DNA from: Chlamydomonas reinhardtii
Taxonomy: Eukaryota; Chlorophyta; Chlorophyceae; Chlamydomonadales; Chlamydomonadaceae
Direction: 5' to 3'
Length of the DNA stretch: 64,000 nucleotides
NCBI RefSeq assembly: GCF_000002595.2
Contig: NC_057009.1
Span: 4,195,185-4,259,184 of the forward strand
Shown piece after piece: positions 35,406 to 47,582 of the stretch (the stretch's first letter is position 1; each line of letters starts with the position of its first letter). Under the pieces are notes generated by a model. It did no database searches. It was not told where the DNA came from and was given only the letters and a program-made list of their open reading frames with translations. The translations under genes and the position numbers were made by a program.

Positions 35406-36195
35406 TCAGGGCTGCTGGCGCAAAGTAAGAGTTTAGGTGTATGACGCAGGTCGTTGACGAGGGGCTGTCTGACCCCCACCACGCCACGCACACGTCGTAC
35501 CATCATGCGGTCAAAACTGCGCGGGACCGCAACCGATTCCCCGTCTCCCTTGCACCAGCCATTGCTGTGTCTGTATTCGAAATGCTCATGCGGGGCAGCA
35601 TTGGGCTGGGGAACGGTCGGATTGGCGCGGGGCCGGGTGAGCAGTGATGACATGCCGGGGGGGGGGGGGGGGCGCTAGACGGCGCGGGCAAGAGCTGCTG
35701 GCATCCCTGCCCATTGAAAGACCCAGAGCTGCGACATGCTTGCATTTCAACAAGCTGCAATCCGGGTATTCCTTTGCTTAGCAGTACTGCGAATTATGTG
35801 CTGGGCAGCCATCGGCATTGCGGAGGCGTTGCACGATCCTGGGCACACAATGTGCAGTGGTCAGCATGCAACACGGACATCTAAATTGGGTGCAGCGCAA
35901 CCACTCGTTCTTCACAATTGGAACGTCCAGCACGTCCCTCGGTACACACAGAGCTTGCAACAACATCCATCCTGCAACACCAACACCAACACCAAACCGC
36001 CCACACGCCTCACTCTACTTCGTGGCCGCGTCAGAAACGACCCGACAGAAGCCTGCCAAACCCTGCATCCAAACGCGACATACACGTGCGCGCCCCAGCC
36101 ACCTGCTCCTGCCACGCGGCCGCCAGGCAGCACCCCGCCACCAGGGGTCTTCAGGCGCATGCACCATTTCCGCGCACCACCACTCCGCCATCCTG
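35406..36195. other. Intergenic region, 790 bp
   Basis: Promoter of TOM22 and 3' UTR of the fusion gene, both minus strand. A run of about 14 G lies near 35657-35671. No gene is seen. Confidence 0.5.
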
Positions 36196-37379
36196 CTACG
36201 GGCCAGCCCCATCGCCGCCTGCCTCCTCCCCTCCCACGCCCAACGCCGCCAACTGTAGCGCCGCCGCCTGCAGCAGCGGCGGCGCACCCGCCACAAGCAG
36301 CCCTGCCGGGTCCGCCGCCCGCTTCATAGCCGCCAGCAGCTGCAGCCGCCCGCCACCGCCGCCGCCGCCGCCGCCACCACCACCGCCGCCAGGCCCCAAC
36401 CAGGCCGCCCCGGACGGCACCTGGGCCGCCCAGCCCAGCCCCTCAACCCCCGCGTCCGCGCCTGCTCCGCAGCCCACCTCATCACTGCCGCCATCAAGCG
36501 CCATCCCAATGGGTGGAGGGGCCCGCGGGCCGTCCCCCGCCTTTACGCCAGCCGCTCCCACCGCCGCCGCCGCCATCCCGCCGCCGCCGCCGCCGAACGC
36601 ATGCGTCGCCAGCTCCACGTCCCGGGGGTCGCTCGGGCCCAGGTCCGCCGCGTACGTGCCCACGCTGTACGGCAGCAGCGCCCGTACACTGTCGTACACC
36701 CAGTCCACAGCCGCCGTACCGTCCAGGCACGCCGCGAGCAGGGCCGGGTCAACCACCGCTGCCGCTGGCTCCGCCGCTGCCGCCGTCGCCGCTGCCGCTG
36801 GCTCCGCCGCCGTCGCCGCCGCCGCCGCCGCCATAACGGCAGGCGCCGCAGCAGCGCCGGCAGTGGTCTGGGCTGCACCGGCGGCGACACCGGCAGACCC
36901 TTGCCGAGTAGCGCCTGCGCTGGGTGGCGGCTTGGGTGGCTTGGGTGGCTGGGATGCCTGGGGTGGCGGCGGCGGCGGCTGCAGCAGCCACACGCCGCTG
37001 ACCACCGCCGCCCATTGCCAGCCGCGGCAGCCAAAGGCGCAGGCGGCGGGTTCGGGCTCGGCCGCCGCGCCGCCGCAGTGCACCAGGTGCACGTAGCACA
37101 GCGGCGAGGGCGAGGCCGCCAGCACCTGCAGCAGCGCCTCACCCGCAGGCCAGCAGGAGGCGGCGCCACCGCCGCCGTCACCGCCGTTACCGCCGCCGCC
37201 TCCGCAAGGGTGATCGCCACCGCTGCGGCGGCGGCGGTCGTCGCTGCTGGGTGGCGGCGGGGCTGGCGGCTGGGGTGGTGGCAGCAGGAAGCAGCAGCGC
37301 TTGAAGGTGCCGCACTTTGGCGCCGGGCCCGCTTCCTTTCCCACACCCCACACCGCACTCTCCACTGCACCGCCCATCA

Positions 37380-37453
<74 letters not shown>

Positions 37454-40400
37454 AGTGGGCCCGTCAGCACCCGCCGCGCGTCCATGCTCATGTACAACTC
37501 CCGGTCAAACAGCTGTGTGGGGCGCACGGCGTCGGGGCCGCGACGCAGCGCCTCCGACAGCGGCACCCCCGCGGCCGCACACAGCCGCGCCGCCAGCCGC
37601 AGGGACGCCGCCCACTGGCCGCCACCGCCGCCTGCTCCGCCGCCTGCTCCGCCATCACCCGCGGCGAGCTCCACGTGCTGCGGCCGCCTGGGCCCCTGCT
37701 GCTGCCCTTGCACTGGCAGCCCCTCCTCCTCTTCCCGCCCCTCCTCCTCTTCCCGCCCCTCCTTTTCCTCCTCCTGCTCCTCCTCCCGCCGCTGTTGCGG
37801 TATCTGGAAGGTGCACACGGCCAGCTGCAGGTCCCGCTGCCGGTGCGGCCCGGACCAGTACAGGAAGGCGTCGGCGGACAGGGCGCGCGGGGCGGCGGCG
37901 GTGGCGGCCGCGTACTCGCACAGCAGCAGGCGGGCGCTGCTGGAGGCGGCGGAGGCGGCGGAGGCGGTGGTGGTGGCTGCTTTTGTAGTGGATGCAGCGC
38001 TGGCGTGTGCGGGGTTAGGGGGCGGAAAGGCCGTGCCTGTGGCCGTGCCTGTTCCTGTTCCTGTTCCTGTACCTGTACTTGTGGCGGCCAGCTGCTCGCT
38101 GCCGAGGCCGCATGCTGCTGGCGCTGCTGGTGCTGGTGCTGGCGCCGCTTCCGGCCTTGGCGGCTGTGAGGGCGGCGCCTGGAGATCTTGGGGGGGCACC
38201 AGCTGCGGCGGCGGCGGCAGCGGCGGCGCAGGCAGCGGCATCGGCAGTTGCAGGGGCAGCTGCAGGTCCAGTGTGCCAATGGTGGTCAGGGGGTGCGCCG
38301 CCAGCGTCACTGACACCACAATGCCGAAGCAGGGGCCGGCGCCGCGCAGGGCCCAGAAGGCTCCGGGCAGGGCGGCGGCGTCAGCTCGCAGCAGCCGCCC
38401 GCGCTGCAGCTCCACGAAACTGTTGATGGGGAGGCGGGGGAGGGGAGGGGTAGTCAAGTCCAAGCCCAAACCTGAGACCCAGAAAAGGTGGCGAGAAAGA
38501 GGTGCGGGGGGGGGGCTTTAAGCGCTGGGTGTAGTGAGTGAAAAACGAGGCGGGCAGGATTGAGACGTGTTGGAGTTGGGCTGGGGCAGGCAGGGAGGAA
38601 TTGGAAAGGGAGTGGGTGGCCAGCAGAGAGAGCGTGTGGAAGCGGAGAGGGCGTGTGAAGTTGTGAACGCTTCGCGTTCCCCCCTCCCCAAACCCCCATA
38701 CTGCATTGGGTGCGATTTATTTTGGGCTGGTTTCTACAAACCCCCACCCTGCCGCAACTGCTGCGGGGCCCTACGCGCCATGACCCTCAACAGCACACCC
38801 GCACACCAGCAGCACACACTCGCCCCAGCCCACCTGACTGCTCGTATGTTGTCCAGCGCCAGGCCGTGCGGCCGAGCCAGGTGCCCCACACCGCCCGCCA
38901 GCAGCAGACCCACCCCCACACTGATGAGGGCGGGCAGAGGCCAGGCGTGAGAGGGAGTGAAGGAAGGTGCTGGTGGTGGTGGTGGTGCGGCAGCTTGGTT
39001 GCGGTGAACGAGCAAGCTAGTTGGCAAGTAGCTCAGCAGCTCCTTTGGCCTCTCGACCGGGTCCTCCCCTTGCGTCCTCCCTTCACCCCCGCAACCCCCG
39101 CAACCACCTCACCCACCCCCCTCACCCATCCCCACCCCCACCCACCCCCTCAACCCACCCACCTGGGCCGCGCCCCAGTGGTCACCGCCAGCCCCGCCGC
39201 CTCCGCCTCCGCCGCCACGTCGCCCATGACTGCGCCGCCGCCCGCCGTCACCTCCCGCCGCGCCGCGTCCACCCGCACGCCGCTCAGGTGCCTCAGGCTG
39301 ACGGCCAGGACGCCGTCGGCGGCGCAGTGGCCGCTGTGGCCGCCGCCCACCACCGTCAGCGGCCGGCGGTGGGCCAGCGCCCAGCGCACACAGGCCTGAG
39401 CGAGCGGGCAGGGGAGGAGGGTGGCGTGGGAGGAGGAGGGTGTGGGAGGAGGAGGTGTGGGAGAAGGGCGGAGAAGTTGGGGAGCAAGGGGTGAGGAGGA
39501 GAAGGGGATGGTAAGGCGGGATTTTTGACATTCGCGCACACATGCACAGCACGCACACAGCCATAAACAACACACGCGCACCTGCACGCCCTCTGCATTG
39601 CGCGGCAGTGCCAGCGCCAGCGGCCGCCGGCCCCTCGCCGCCCGCTCCTTCAGCCGACTCATGGCGAACTCGTACTCCCCGCTGCCGGGGCGCAGCAGCA
39701 GCGGCGGCGGCGGTGGCAGCGGCGGCAGTGGTGATGGTGTGGCGCCGAGTGTCGTGTCAAGCGCCATAGCGGTGATGATGGGGGTGGTGGCGGTGGTGGT
39801 GGCGGTGGTGGAGGCGGTCGTGGTGGTGGCGACGGTGGAGCGAAGCGCCGCCTCCAGCTCATCAAGCGTAGCGGCGGCAGTAGAGGCAGTAGCAGCAGTG
39901 GCGGCGGCCGGGCCGTCTAGCGGTATCTGCCCGGCACCGGCACCGCTGGCTGCGTAGGTATTGCCGTGGCCGTGGCCGGCGCTCCTGCTACTGCTGCTGC
40001 TGCTACTGCTGCTGCCGCCAGTGTTGCTCCCTCCCGCCGCCGCCCGCAGCACCAGCGCCACGCCCGGGCTGTCGTAGAACCAGCAGGGGCCTGCTGCTGC
40101 TGGGGGCAGCGCGGCGGCCAGGGGGTGGCTGGGCGGCAGCCCCCGTACACACGCAGCGCGGAAGCGAGCCCGCAGCAGCCGCCCCTGCTGCTCACGCCCC
40201 TGCTCACGCCCCTGCTCCTGTCGCTTCTCCTGCTGCTGCGGCGGCTGCTCGTCGGGCGACGCGGCGGCGGCCTCCGCAGCCGGTCTCCCCAAGCTCCCGT
40301 CCACTGCCGCCGCCGTGTTGCTGTCGGCGGCTGCGGCTGTCGCTGCCGCCGTGTTGCTTTCCGGGGTGGCTGCTGCTGCTGCTGCTGGTGCTGGTGCTGG

Positions 40401-43400
40401 TGCTGGAGGTGGTGTCCAGCCCAACGCGATCAACAGCTGGTCCAGGGCCATGTCGGCGTCTTGGGCAGCGCCTCCGCTGTCCACCTCCTCCCCTTTCTCC
40501 TGCCCCTCCTCCTCCCCCACCTCCCCCTCCGCCGCCCCCATGAGGTCGGTGACCACCAGGCCGCCGGGCAGCTGCACAGCCGCCTCCAGCACCAGACCCT
40601 GCTGCTGCCCCTGCTGCGGCCCCTCCTGCCCCGCCTGCCCCTGCTGCTGCCCCTCCTGCCCCTCCTCCTGCCCCTCCTGTCCCTCCTCCTGCCCCTGCTG
40701 GTGCAGCTGCAGGTCACGCAGCAGGCGCTCGGCGCCCTCACCCGCCCGGTGGTACACAACCACACAGCCGCCGCCGCCGCCACCGCAGCCGCAGCCGCCA
40801 CCGCCACAGCCACTGCCGCAGCCGCCACTACTGGCCCCACGCCGCAGCTGCCGCGCCGCCCAGCGCACCGCCGCCGCCTTGCAGGGCCGCACGCCGTACA
40901 GGCTGTGGCAGCACAGCACCAGATCGAACAAGCCGCCGCCACCACCACTGCTACTGCCGCTGCTACTGCCGCCGCATCCCGGCGCGCCGCCACATGCAGT
41001 CGTAAGGGCAGTAGCAGCAGCAGGTGTGCCGTCGGGCAGCAGCAGTACCGCCTCCGCCTCCCGCTCCTGCTGCTTCTCCCCACCACCAGCAGCCGCCGCA
41101 GGCGGCGGCGGCAGCGGCCCCAGCCTGGCCCGCACCACCTCCACGCCGCCGCCGCCGCCGCTGCCGCCGCTGCTGCCGGCCGCCGCCGGGTCCAGCAGTG
41201 CCGCCGCCAGCTCCTCATCCTCTGCCAGCTGCGCCGCATGCACCGCATTGGGCTCCACAGCCACGTAGCGGCCCACCAGCCGGGACAGCAGCAGGCCCGC
41301 CGGCGCACCCGCACCGACACTGGCACCCGCACTGGCAACATCGTTGGCACCGGCAAGGCTTGCACCAGCAGGCCTGGCGCCAGCGCCGGTGCCGCTTGCT
41401 GCCTTCCCAGACCCTGCAATCGCCGCCGCCGCCACCGCCACTGTGTCCGCTGCAACAGCGTCCGCAGGCACCGCCTCCTCCTCCGCCGCCTCCTCCTTCA
41501 GGGCCCGCAGCAGCGCCCTCATCGCGCCGCCGCTGCCCGCCCCCAGCTCCAGCACTGCCAGCGGGCGGCCCAGCCGCGCCGCCTCCCGCCGGCACAGCGC
41601 CGCCAGGTGGGCGCCCAGGGGGCCGTACTCAAGCGAGCGCCGCGACAGCTGGGCAAAGGCGGCGGCGGCGGCGAGGTCGGCGGCGGCGGCGGAGGCGTGG
41701 GCGGAGGAGGAGTGGATGGGGTGGATAGGGTTGACAATGGCGTTAGGAAGATGTGGCAGAGGAGGCGGAGGTGGCGATGGGTGAGGTGGAGGGGGCGGTG
41801 GAGGAGGAGGAGGAAGAGGAGCAGGAGGAGGAGGAAGGGGCGGAGGGGGAGGTGGAGGAGGAGGCGGGGGCGGCGGCGGAGGAGGGGGAGGCGGGGGAGG
41901 GGGCAGTGCAGGCAGCGGCAGACTCAGCGACCAGGCGCGTGAGGGCGGCGGCGGCGGCAGTCCTGGCGGCGAGGCGGGCGGTGGGGGCGGCAGCAGCGCC
42001 GACCGGCCCTGGCTGCCCGACTGCTGCTGCTGCTGCAGCCTGGCAGTAGCACCATCCCCACCGATGTCGAATGCATCGAAGCTGCTACTGCCACTGCTGA
42101 CGCTACTGCCGGCAGTGCCAGCTGCAGTAGCAGCCCGGATGGCGGCGCACAGCTGTCTGCGGGCGGCGCTGCCCTGTGCCGCGCCCCGGCCCCAGGCGGC
42201 GGTGGTGGTGGTGCTACAGCCGTGCGCCTCCGTGCCCCGAGCACACATGCAGGCGTGCGTGGCGCGCAGCTGCACCAGCACACCCACACCGCCGCCGCCG
42301 CCACCAATGCCGTCGCCAATGCCGTCGCAGTCGCCGTCACCGCCGCCGCCGCCGCCATCGTCGGCGTCTGCTGGGGCCGCTACTGCCGCTACTGCTGCCG
42401 CCCGCAGCAGCCGCGGCGGCCGCTGCAGCTGCTCCAGCGCGGCGCCCACTGTGTCCGCCAGCTGGTGTGTGATGCGCTCCTGGACCTGTGAGTGGGTGAG
42501 TGGGTGAGTGGGTGTGGGGGAAGGGATTAGATACCAGCCCAAACTAAACCGAACCCGATCAGCAGAAGACCGAGAAGGAGAGCGTGACCTATGTTTGGAT
42601 AACGGAGAGGCACCCGGGGGGGGGGGCAGGAGGACATGGCGGCGAGGGGCACAGCTATGGGGAAGACGGCGGCAGCGCAGGTGGTGGTGCGTGGCTCTTT
42701 AATCGATGGCGATGGCTGCAGGGTTTTGAGAGCAGCAGCCGCGGCCACGGGCCGTCCTGTTGCCACCCCGCCGATGGCGACTCGCTCACCGACAGGCGGC
42801 GGGAGTGCACCAGCAGCGCGCGTGTGGCCACCGCCGCCACCGCCGCCGCGGCCGACACACAGCAGCCGCAGCCGTCGTCCCCATTGCCATCACCATCATC
42901 ACAGTAATCACTAACGCCGCCTCCTCCAGGGCCGTCATCGTCACAGCCGCCACGGCCGCCGCCAGGGCTGCCGCCGCCTGGGCCGCTGCCGCCACGGTCG
43001 CTGCCGCCAAGGTCGCTGCCGCCACGGTCGCTGCCGCCACGGCCGCTGCCGCCAGGGCCGCCGCCACCAGGGCCGCCACACACGGCGCAGGTCCAGGCCA
43101 GTGTGGCTGTGCCACTGAAGGGCAGCATGTGGTGCTCGCACGTGGAGCTGAAGGACAGGCGCAGCGTGTGGGGGGAGCGGCCGCAGCAGCAGCCGCGGCA
43201 GGAGGGGGAAGAGGAGGAGCGGGTTGGCCCCGCTGGCGGCGCTGCTGATGCTGAGACGGCGTTGGGGTGCGGCGGCAGTAGCGGCGGCACCAGCGGCAGT
43301 AGCAGCGGCAGGCTGTAGCCGATGGTGGCGCGCTGGAGGTCCGCTGTGAAGCGCCGGGCGATGGAGTCGACGACCTGGGGGGTGGGGGGGCAGCACGTCG

Positions 43401-45913
43401 GGGGGGGGGGGAATGATTGCTGCCAGAACCAGTAACATGTGTGTGCGGTGTGAGGTACATGGAGGTATGTTCGTGGTAGACGGACTGCCACCACACACAC
43501 ACACACACACACATACACACAAACACAAACACAAACACAAACACAAACACACACGCTCACGCTCACCCGGTGTGCGGGGTGGTCTGCGGGCACGTGCTGT
43601 TGCAGCACCGCCCCCACCAGGCGGCGGACGGGGGCCAGCAGCAGCGGCGGCGGCAGCGGGTCCGCCGCGGGGTCTGTGGGGTCCGTGGGGTCTCTGGGGT
43701 CTGTCAGGTCGTTTTGGCCGGTGGGGCCGTTGGGGCCGTTAGGGCTGGTCGGGTCGGGAAGCCGGCGGCTCGATGATGGCGGCCCAGGTGACGTCGGGCC
43801 AGTGGCGCCGCTGCCACCAGCAGCCCGCGGTGGCGGTGGAGGCGGTGGCGGTGGCGGCGGCGCGGTGGTGTCGATGGCAGTGGTGGTGGTGTGGATGGAG
43901 ATGGCGAGGTTGCTGCATCCGGCCCGGTCCAGGAACTCCTGCGGCAGCAGCAGCAGCAGTAGCAGCAGGCAGGTGTGGGGGCGGGCACAAGTCTGGGGAA
44001 AGCGCGGTCGGGTGGGTGTGGGTATGGGGGTCTGAACAACGTGAGCATGTGTGTGTGTGTGCCTGTGTGTGTATGTGTGTGTGCACAGCAGCCGCGATCA
44101 ACCCAGCACCCACCCACCCCGTGCACCTGCCCGCGTGTGCGAGCGCGCATCCCCCGTACCGTACCTCCAGACAGGCTGGCAATGCCCGGCTCAGGGCGGC
44201 GGCGGGCTGCTGCCACTGGGGCGCCCCCGCCTTCATCTCCAACACCTGCTGCGGCTGCGGCTGCTGTGGCTGCGGCTGCGGCGGCTGCGGCGGCTGCAGC
44301 TGCAGGCCGGCGGCATAGGCCCCCGACACACATGCCTCGACTCGGCAGCAGCGGGCCGCGGCGCTTGGTGGCGGTGGGAGGGTTGGGAAAGGGGACGGCG
44401 GGAGCCAGGCAGCAGCAGAGCCCTCCTGCCCGGCCGCCTCCTCCGCCGCCACATGCTGCAGCTGCTCCTGCTGTTGCTGCTCCTGCTGCTGCCCCTCCGC
44501 CGCCGCCGCCACCACCACCAGCACCGCCACGCCGCCGCAGCGGTCGGGCCCGAGGCCGTCGGCCAGGCGGGTCGCCAGGGCGTGTGCCAGGCTGGCCGGG
44601 GACTGTGCCGGCACACGAACACGCCCACGCACACGCATAGCTTGAGGCACAGTGCATCGGTGGGCAAGTTTGGGAACACCATGACGGGCATGGGGGCGTT
44701 TGCTGCTGGGGGTTACGATACCGATGTGAGTGCGTGTGTCGGTGTGCACCTGGAAGTATGGCAAGGCAGCTGCGCTGTCTATCTAGCCGCGACAACCTCC
44801 CTCTCTTGCAACCCCGCCCAAACAGCTCGCCCAGCCCGCCCAACCCTTTTGCCATGCAGCCCTGCAGTGCAGTGCACACCGCGTTTCTCACTCCCAGCCC
44901 GGTCACACACGCACTGCACCCGCTGCCCTACAACAAGCCCGCCCCCCCCACACACACACGCACGTGCAGCTGTTTGGCGGTGAGCTTGATCGCCCGCGGC
45001 ACCTTGCTGAGACCCACAACCTCCTGCAGGGCCGTATACACACAGGTGTGTACGGCAGCACACGTGACCCGCCGCTGGAGCTGCGGGCATGGCTTCAGGA
45101 CAATTCTGGGCTTCAGAGTCTGGCCATGCGCATGAATTTAACAGTCTGGCATCAGTGCGAGTAGTGCAACACGCGCTCCCGATGACACCAGGCGACCGCG
45201 GCGGGTAGGTGACCCCGCTCAAGTCACCGCCGCGCCCACCTTGCGGAGGGGGATGTAGGAGACGTGCACGCGGGCCTCATAGGGAGCCAGGCTGGAGGTA
45301 TCTGCGCATCAAGAGGGCAAGAGCGAGGTGGGGATGCGGTGGCTGCTCAGGCGAGGCAGCGGAAGGCGATGAGGCATGGGGGCGGGGCATGGAGACAGCG
45401 AGGTTCATGGCGCAAGGGGGGTTGCTTGCACACTTTGCATTGGCTCTGGTGCGACTCTGGGGGCTATTCCTAGCTTCAACCTTGCCTGTGGAATGCACGA
45501 CAACATCGAGGATGTCCACTGGGCTGCCGGGTTGCAGCGAGGGCTCCTCAAACAGTTTGAATTCATGCTCGCGCCATTGCTTCTGGCAGTATCCGACCAG
45601 CCGCTCCTTGAAGGCTTTTGCAACACGCTGGAAGCAAGCAAACCGAATGGCTTAGTAAATACGTCTCTGGGCTTGGCGCGCTGGTGCATGTCGGAACGGT
45701 TGGCATAAGCAACTGAGTTGCAGTCGCAGACGCTATAACAGCAGGAAACACTATTATCTACAATAACATGCGCTCTCAGTATCCGAGTGCATTGCGAGCG
45801 GCCTTGCTGCGCACCTTCGGTGTGTCGCGAAGGCCAGCGCGTTCCGGGTCCTCCCCGAGCGCCCGCAGCACCTCGAGCACGGCTGCCTCCACCGAGCCAC
45901 CAAATGACCCCAT
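36196..45913 (-). CDS. GTP cyclohydrolase I - methyltransferase-like - FAD oxidase fusion
   Basis: Eleven exons total 7206 nt (2401 residues): 45913-45815, 45627-45486, 45301-45240, 45023-44964, 44602-44165, 43938-43567, 43374-42790, 42485-39582, 39395-39163, 38920-38834, 38419-36196. Exons 1-5 form a first GTPCH-I module (LGEDPERAGLRDTPKRVAKA, SYIPLRKEVVGLSKVPRAIK) without CEHH. Exons 6-8 form a second with CEHHMLPF (about 470), SRRLSVQERIT and THACMCARG (about 662), so the zinc ligands Cys, His, Cys are present. This two-module layout is that of plant GTPCH-I, first enzyme of folate/pterin synthesis. In the same exon, after about 45 prolines, come LAVLELGAGSGG (about 900) and FDLVLCCHSLYGV (about 1110), class I methyltransferase motifs. 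Exons 9-11 give a PCMH FAD domain (VVGGGHSGH, SVGVGLLLAGGVGHLARPHG, GAFWALRGAGPCFGIV) and a BBE-type end (YAADLGPSDPRD). Intron 2 needs a GC donor. Long Pro, Gln and Gly inserts occur throughout. An undetected splice could still separate the parts. Confidence 0.75.
37381..37455 (-). repeat. Coding (CAG)n tract, about 25 Gln
   Basis: Twenty-four uninterrupted CTG units followed by CAG on the plus strand encode a polyglutamine run inside the oxidase domain of the fusion gene. It lies between the two BBE substrate-domain halves, probably in a surface loop. Confidence 0.9.
38701..38743 (+). repeat. Intronic repeat family A, copy 1
   Basis: CATTGGGTGCGATTTATTTT followed by GGGCTGGTTTCTACAAACCC, in the intron between exons 10 and 11 of the fusion gene, antisense to it. 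It is a diverged member of a family with consensus TTGGGTTCGGTTTAGTTTGG GCTGGTATCTACAACCC. Confidence 0.6.
41800..41900 (-). repeat. Coding poly-proline tract
   Basis: A G-rich GGAGGAGGCGG tract on the plus strand encodes roughly 45 prolines with a few Leu, Ala and His. It links the cyclohydrolase part to the methyltransferase-like part of the fusion protein in one open frame. Confidence 0.75.
42525..42565 (-). repeat. Intronic repeat family A, copy 2
   Basis: A near-consensus copy on the minus strand (sense to the fusion gene), 40 bp from the acceptor of the large exon ending at 42485. Confidence 0.7.
45487..45626 (-). other. Exon 2 interior of the fusion gene, ending at a GC donor
   Basis: Exon 2 ends in ...CATTCCACAG (last base 45486) followed by GCAAGG. 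Reading-phase closure with exon 3 (GAT ACC TCC) requires cutting at this GC rather than at the GT five bases on. AG|GCAAG is the known consensus of GC-AG introns. Confidence 0.6.
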
Positions 45914-46458
45914 CGGCACACAGACGTGGCACAAACGAGGTAAGCTTCGAGTTTAGGGAGCGGGGGCGGCGGTGCGAAGCCCCTTTCCGATGGCACAGGA
46001 TGGCGTTGCAAACCGGGATGTCGACACTCAGTCGGCATGAAGTCTAGCGCCTTCAACCTGCTCTTTGCCAGACCCCCGCTTAGTAGTCCTGCGGGCTTCA
46101 TGCATCGGTCCTAGGATTGCCGTGAGATCGCGCTTTCACGGGCCGTGCGCAACACGGTCTCGGGTCACGGGTCCCGGCGACAGTTGGTCCTTGACGCCGA
46201 TTGCAGGCAGTGATGAGCTCTGCATATACAGCCTAGACTTGGTCACTTGCCGATATCCTGCAATTGCGCAAAAGTGCTACGTCAGCCAGCAGTGCAGTTG
46301 CCTGTCGGCACAGCTTCGTCAAAGCTGCCAAGTTGCCATCCGCTGGCTGGCAAGCTAGCTAGCTCTGCTCTCTGCGTTTGGCAACATCCGGTGGGAGCAG
46401 GACAAGAGGGGCTACTACACCACTGCAGCAGGCGCAGCGGCTCGCGGTGAAAGAAGCC
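45914..46458. promoter_or_regulatory. Divergent promoter region, 545 bp
   Basis: Head-to-head spacer between the fusion gene (-) and the PMK-like/APRT gene (+). No TATA box is clear. Shared regulation is possible. Confidence 0.4.
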
Positions 46459-47548
46459 ATGGGCAACAGACAGTCTAAGCAGCCGCTGTCCGCCGCAGCA
46501 CCACCGCCGTTTCACCGGCCCTGCAGCAGCTCCCCGGCAGGCCCGCCGCCCACATCCTCCTCTACTGCCGCAACCACTACTGCCGCCATGGCCGCCGCCA
46601 GTGCCACTGCCGGCGGCGACCGCGGCAGCCTGCCGCTCCCGCGCTGGGTGGTCATTGTGAGCGGGCGCCGCGGGGCCGGCAAGGACTTTCTGGCGGCAGC
46701 CATTGCCGCCGAGGCCGCCGCCCAGCAGCAGGCAGCCGCCGCAGCGGCAGCGGCAGCGGCAGCGACGGCAGCCGAAACCGCACACGCGGCGGGAGCTGCA
46801 AACGCGGCGGCTAATCCTGCGGTCTGCTGCCCTACTACTGGTGACAGCAGCAGCGGCGGCGGCAGTAGCAGCGCCGGTGTGCCTCCTGCCCCAGTGGTGG
46901 TGGAGGTGTCGGTCCGCAGCATCAGCGAGGCAACCAAGAGGCGCTACGCCGCCGCCACGGGGGCGGATGTGGGGCTGCTGCTGGGCGAGGGCGCGGCGGC
47001 GCGCGCCTACAAGGAGGGCCACAGGGCGCGGCTGCTCGCCTTCCACGAGGCCCAGGTGGGTGGGTGGGTGGGTGGGTGGTTGGCCGGGTGGGTGGGTGGC
47101 ACGGGGCGGTACCCTTATCCATCCTGATTGGTGAAGGGCAACGCAAGGTGCAGGTTACCTGAGCGGGTGCGTTTTCGCCCTCGGGCACGCCGCCGCCCCA
47201 ACTGAACCAGTTCGCCTCGCGCCGGGCCCCATCAAGCACAGCTCGTGCCCCTACTCCCGCTGGCGTGCCCGTGTCAGGGCCCAAACTGCACACATGCACA
47301 TGTGCAAATGCAGGTGGCGGAGCAGGGCCCGGGCCTGCTGCTGAGCGGCTTTCTGGAGCTGGTGCGGGCCGCCGGCAGTAGCAGCGGCAGTAGCAGCAGT
47401 CGCACTGGAGGCAGCGGCAGTGGCAGTAGCGGGGCAGCTGCGCCGCCGCCGCCGCCGCCGCGCCTGCTGGTTGTGACGGGCATGCGGGAGGTTGAGCTGC
47501 TGGACCTGCCGCGGCGCTGTGAGCTGGAGCAGCTGCTGCCGGGCACAC

Positions 47549-47582
<34 letters not shown>

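Noticed and set aside
36601-38521. Two long plus-strand frames over the oxidase part
   Set aside because: Shadows of the (CAG)n- and GC-rich minus-strand exon; the poly-Leu and poly-Cys runs come from reading the CTG repeat.
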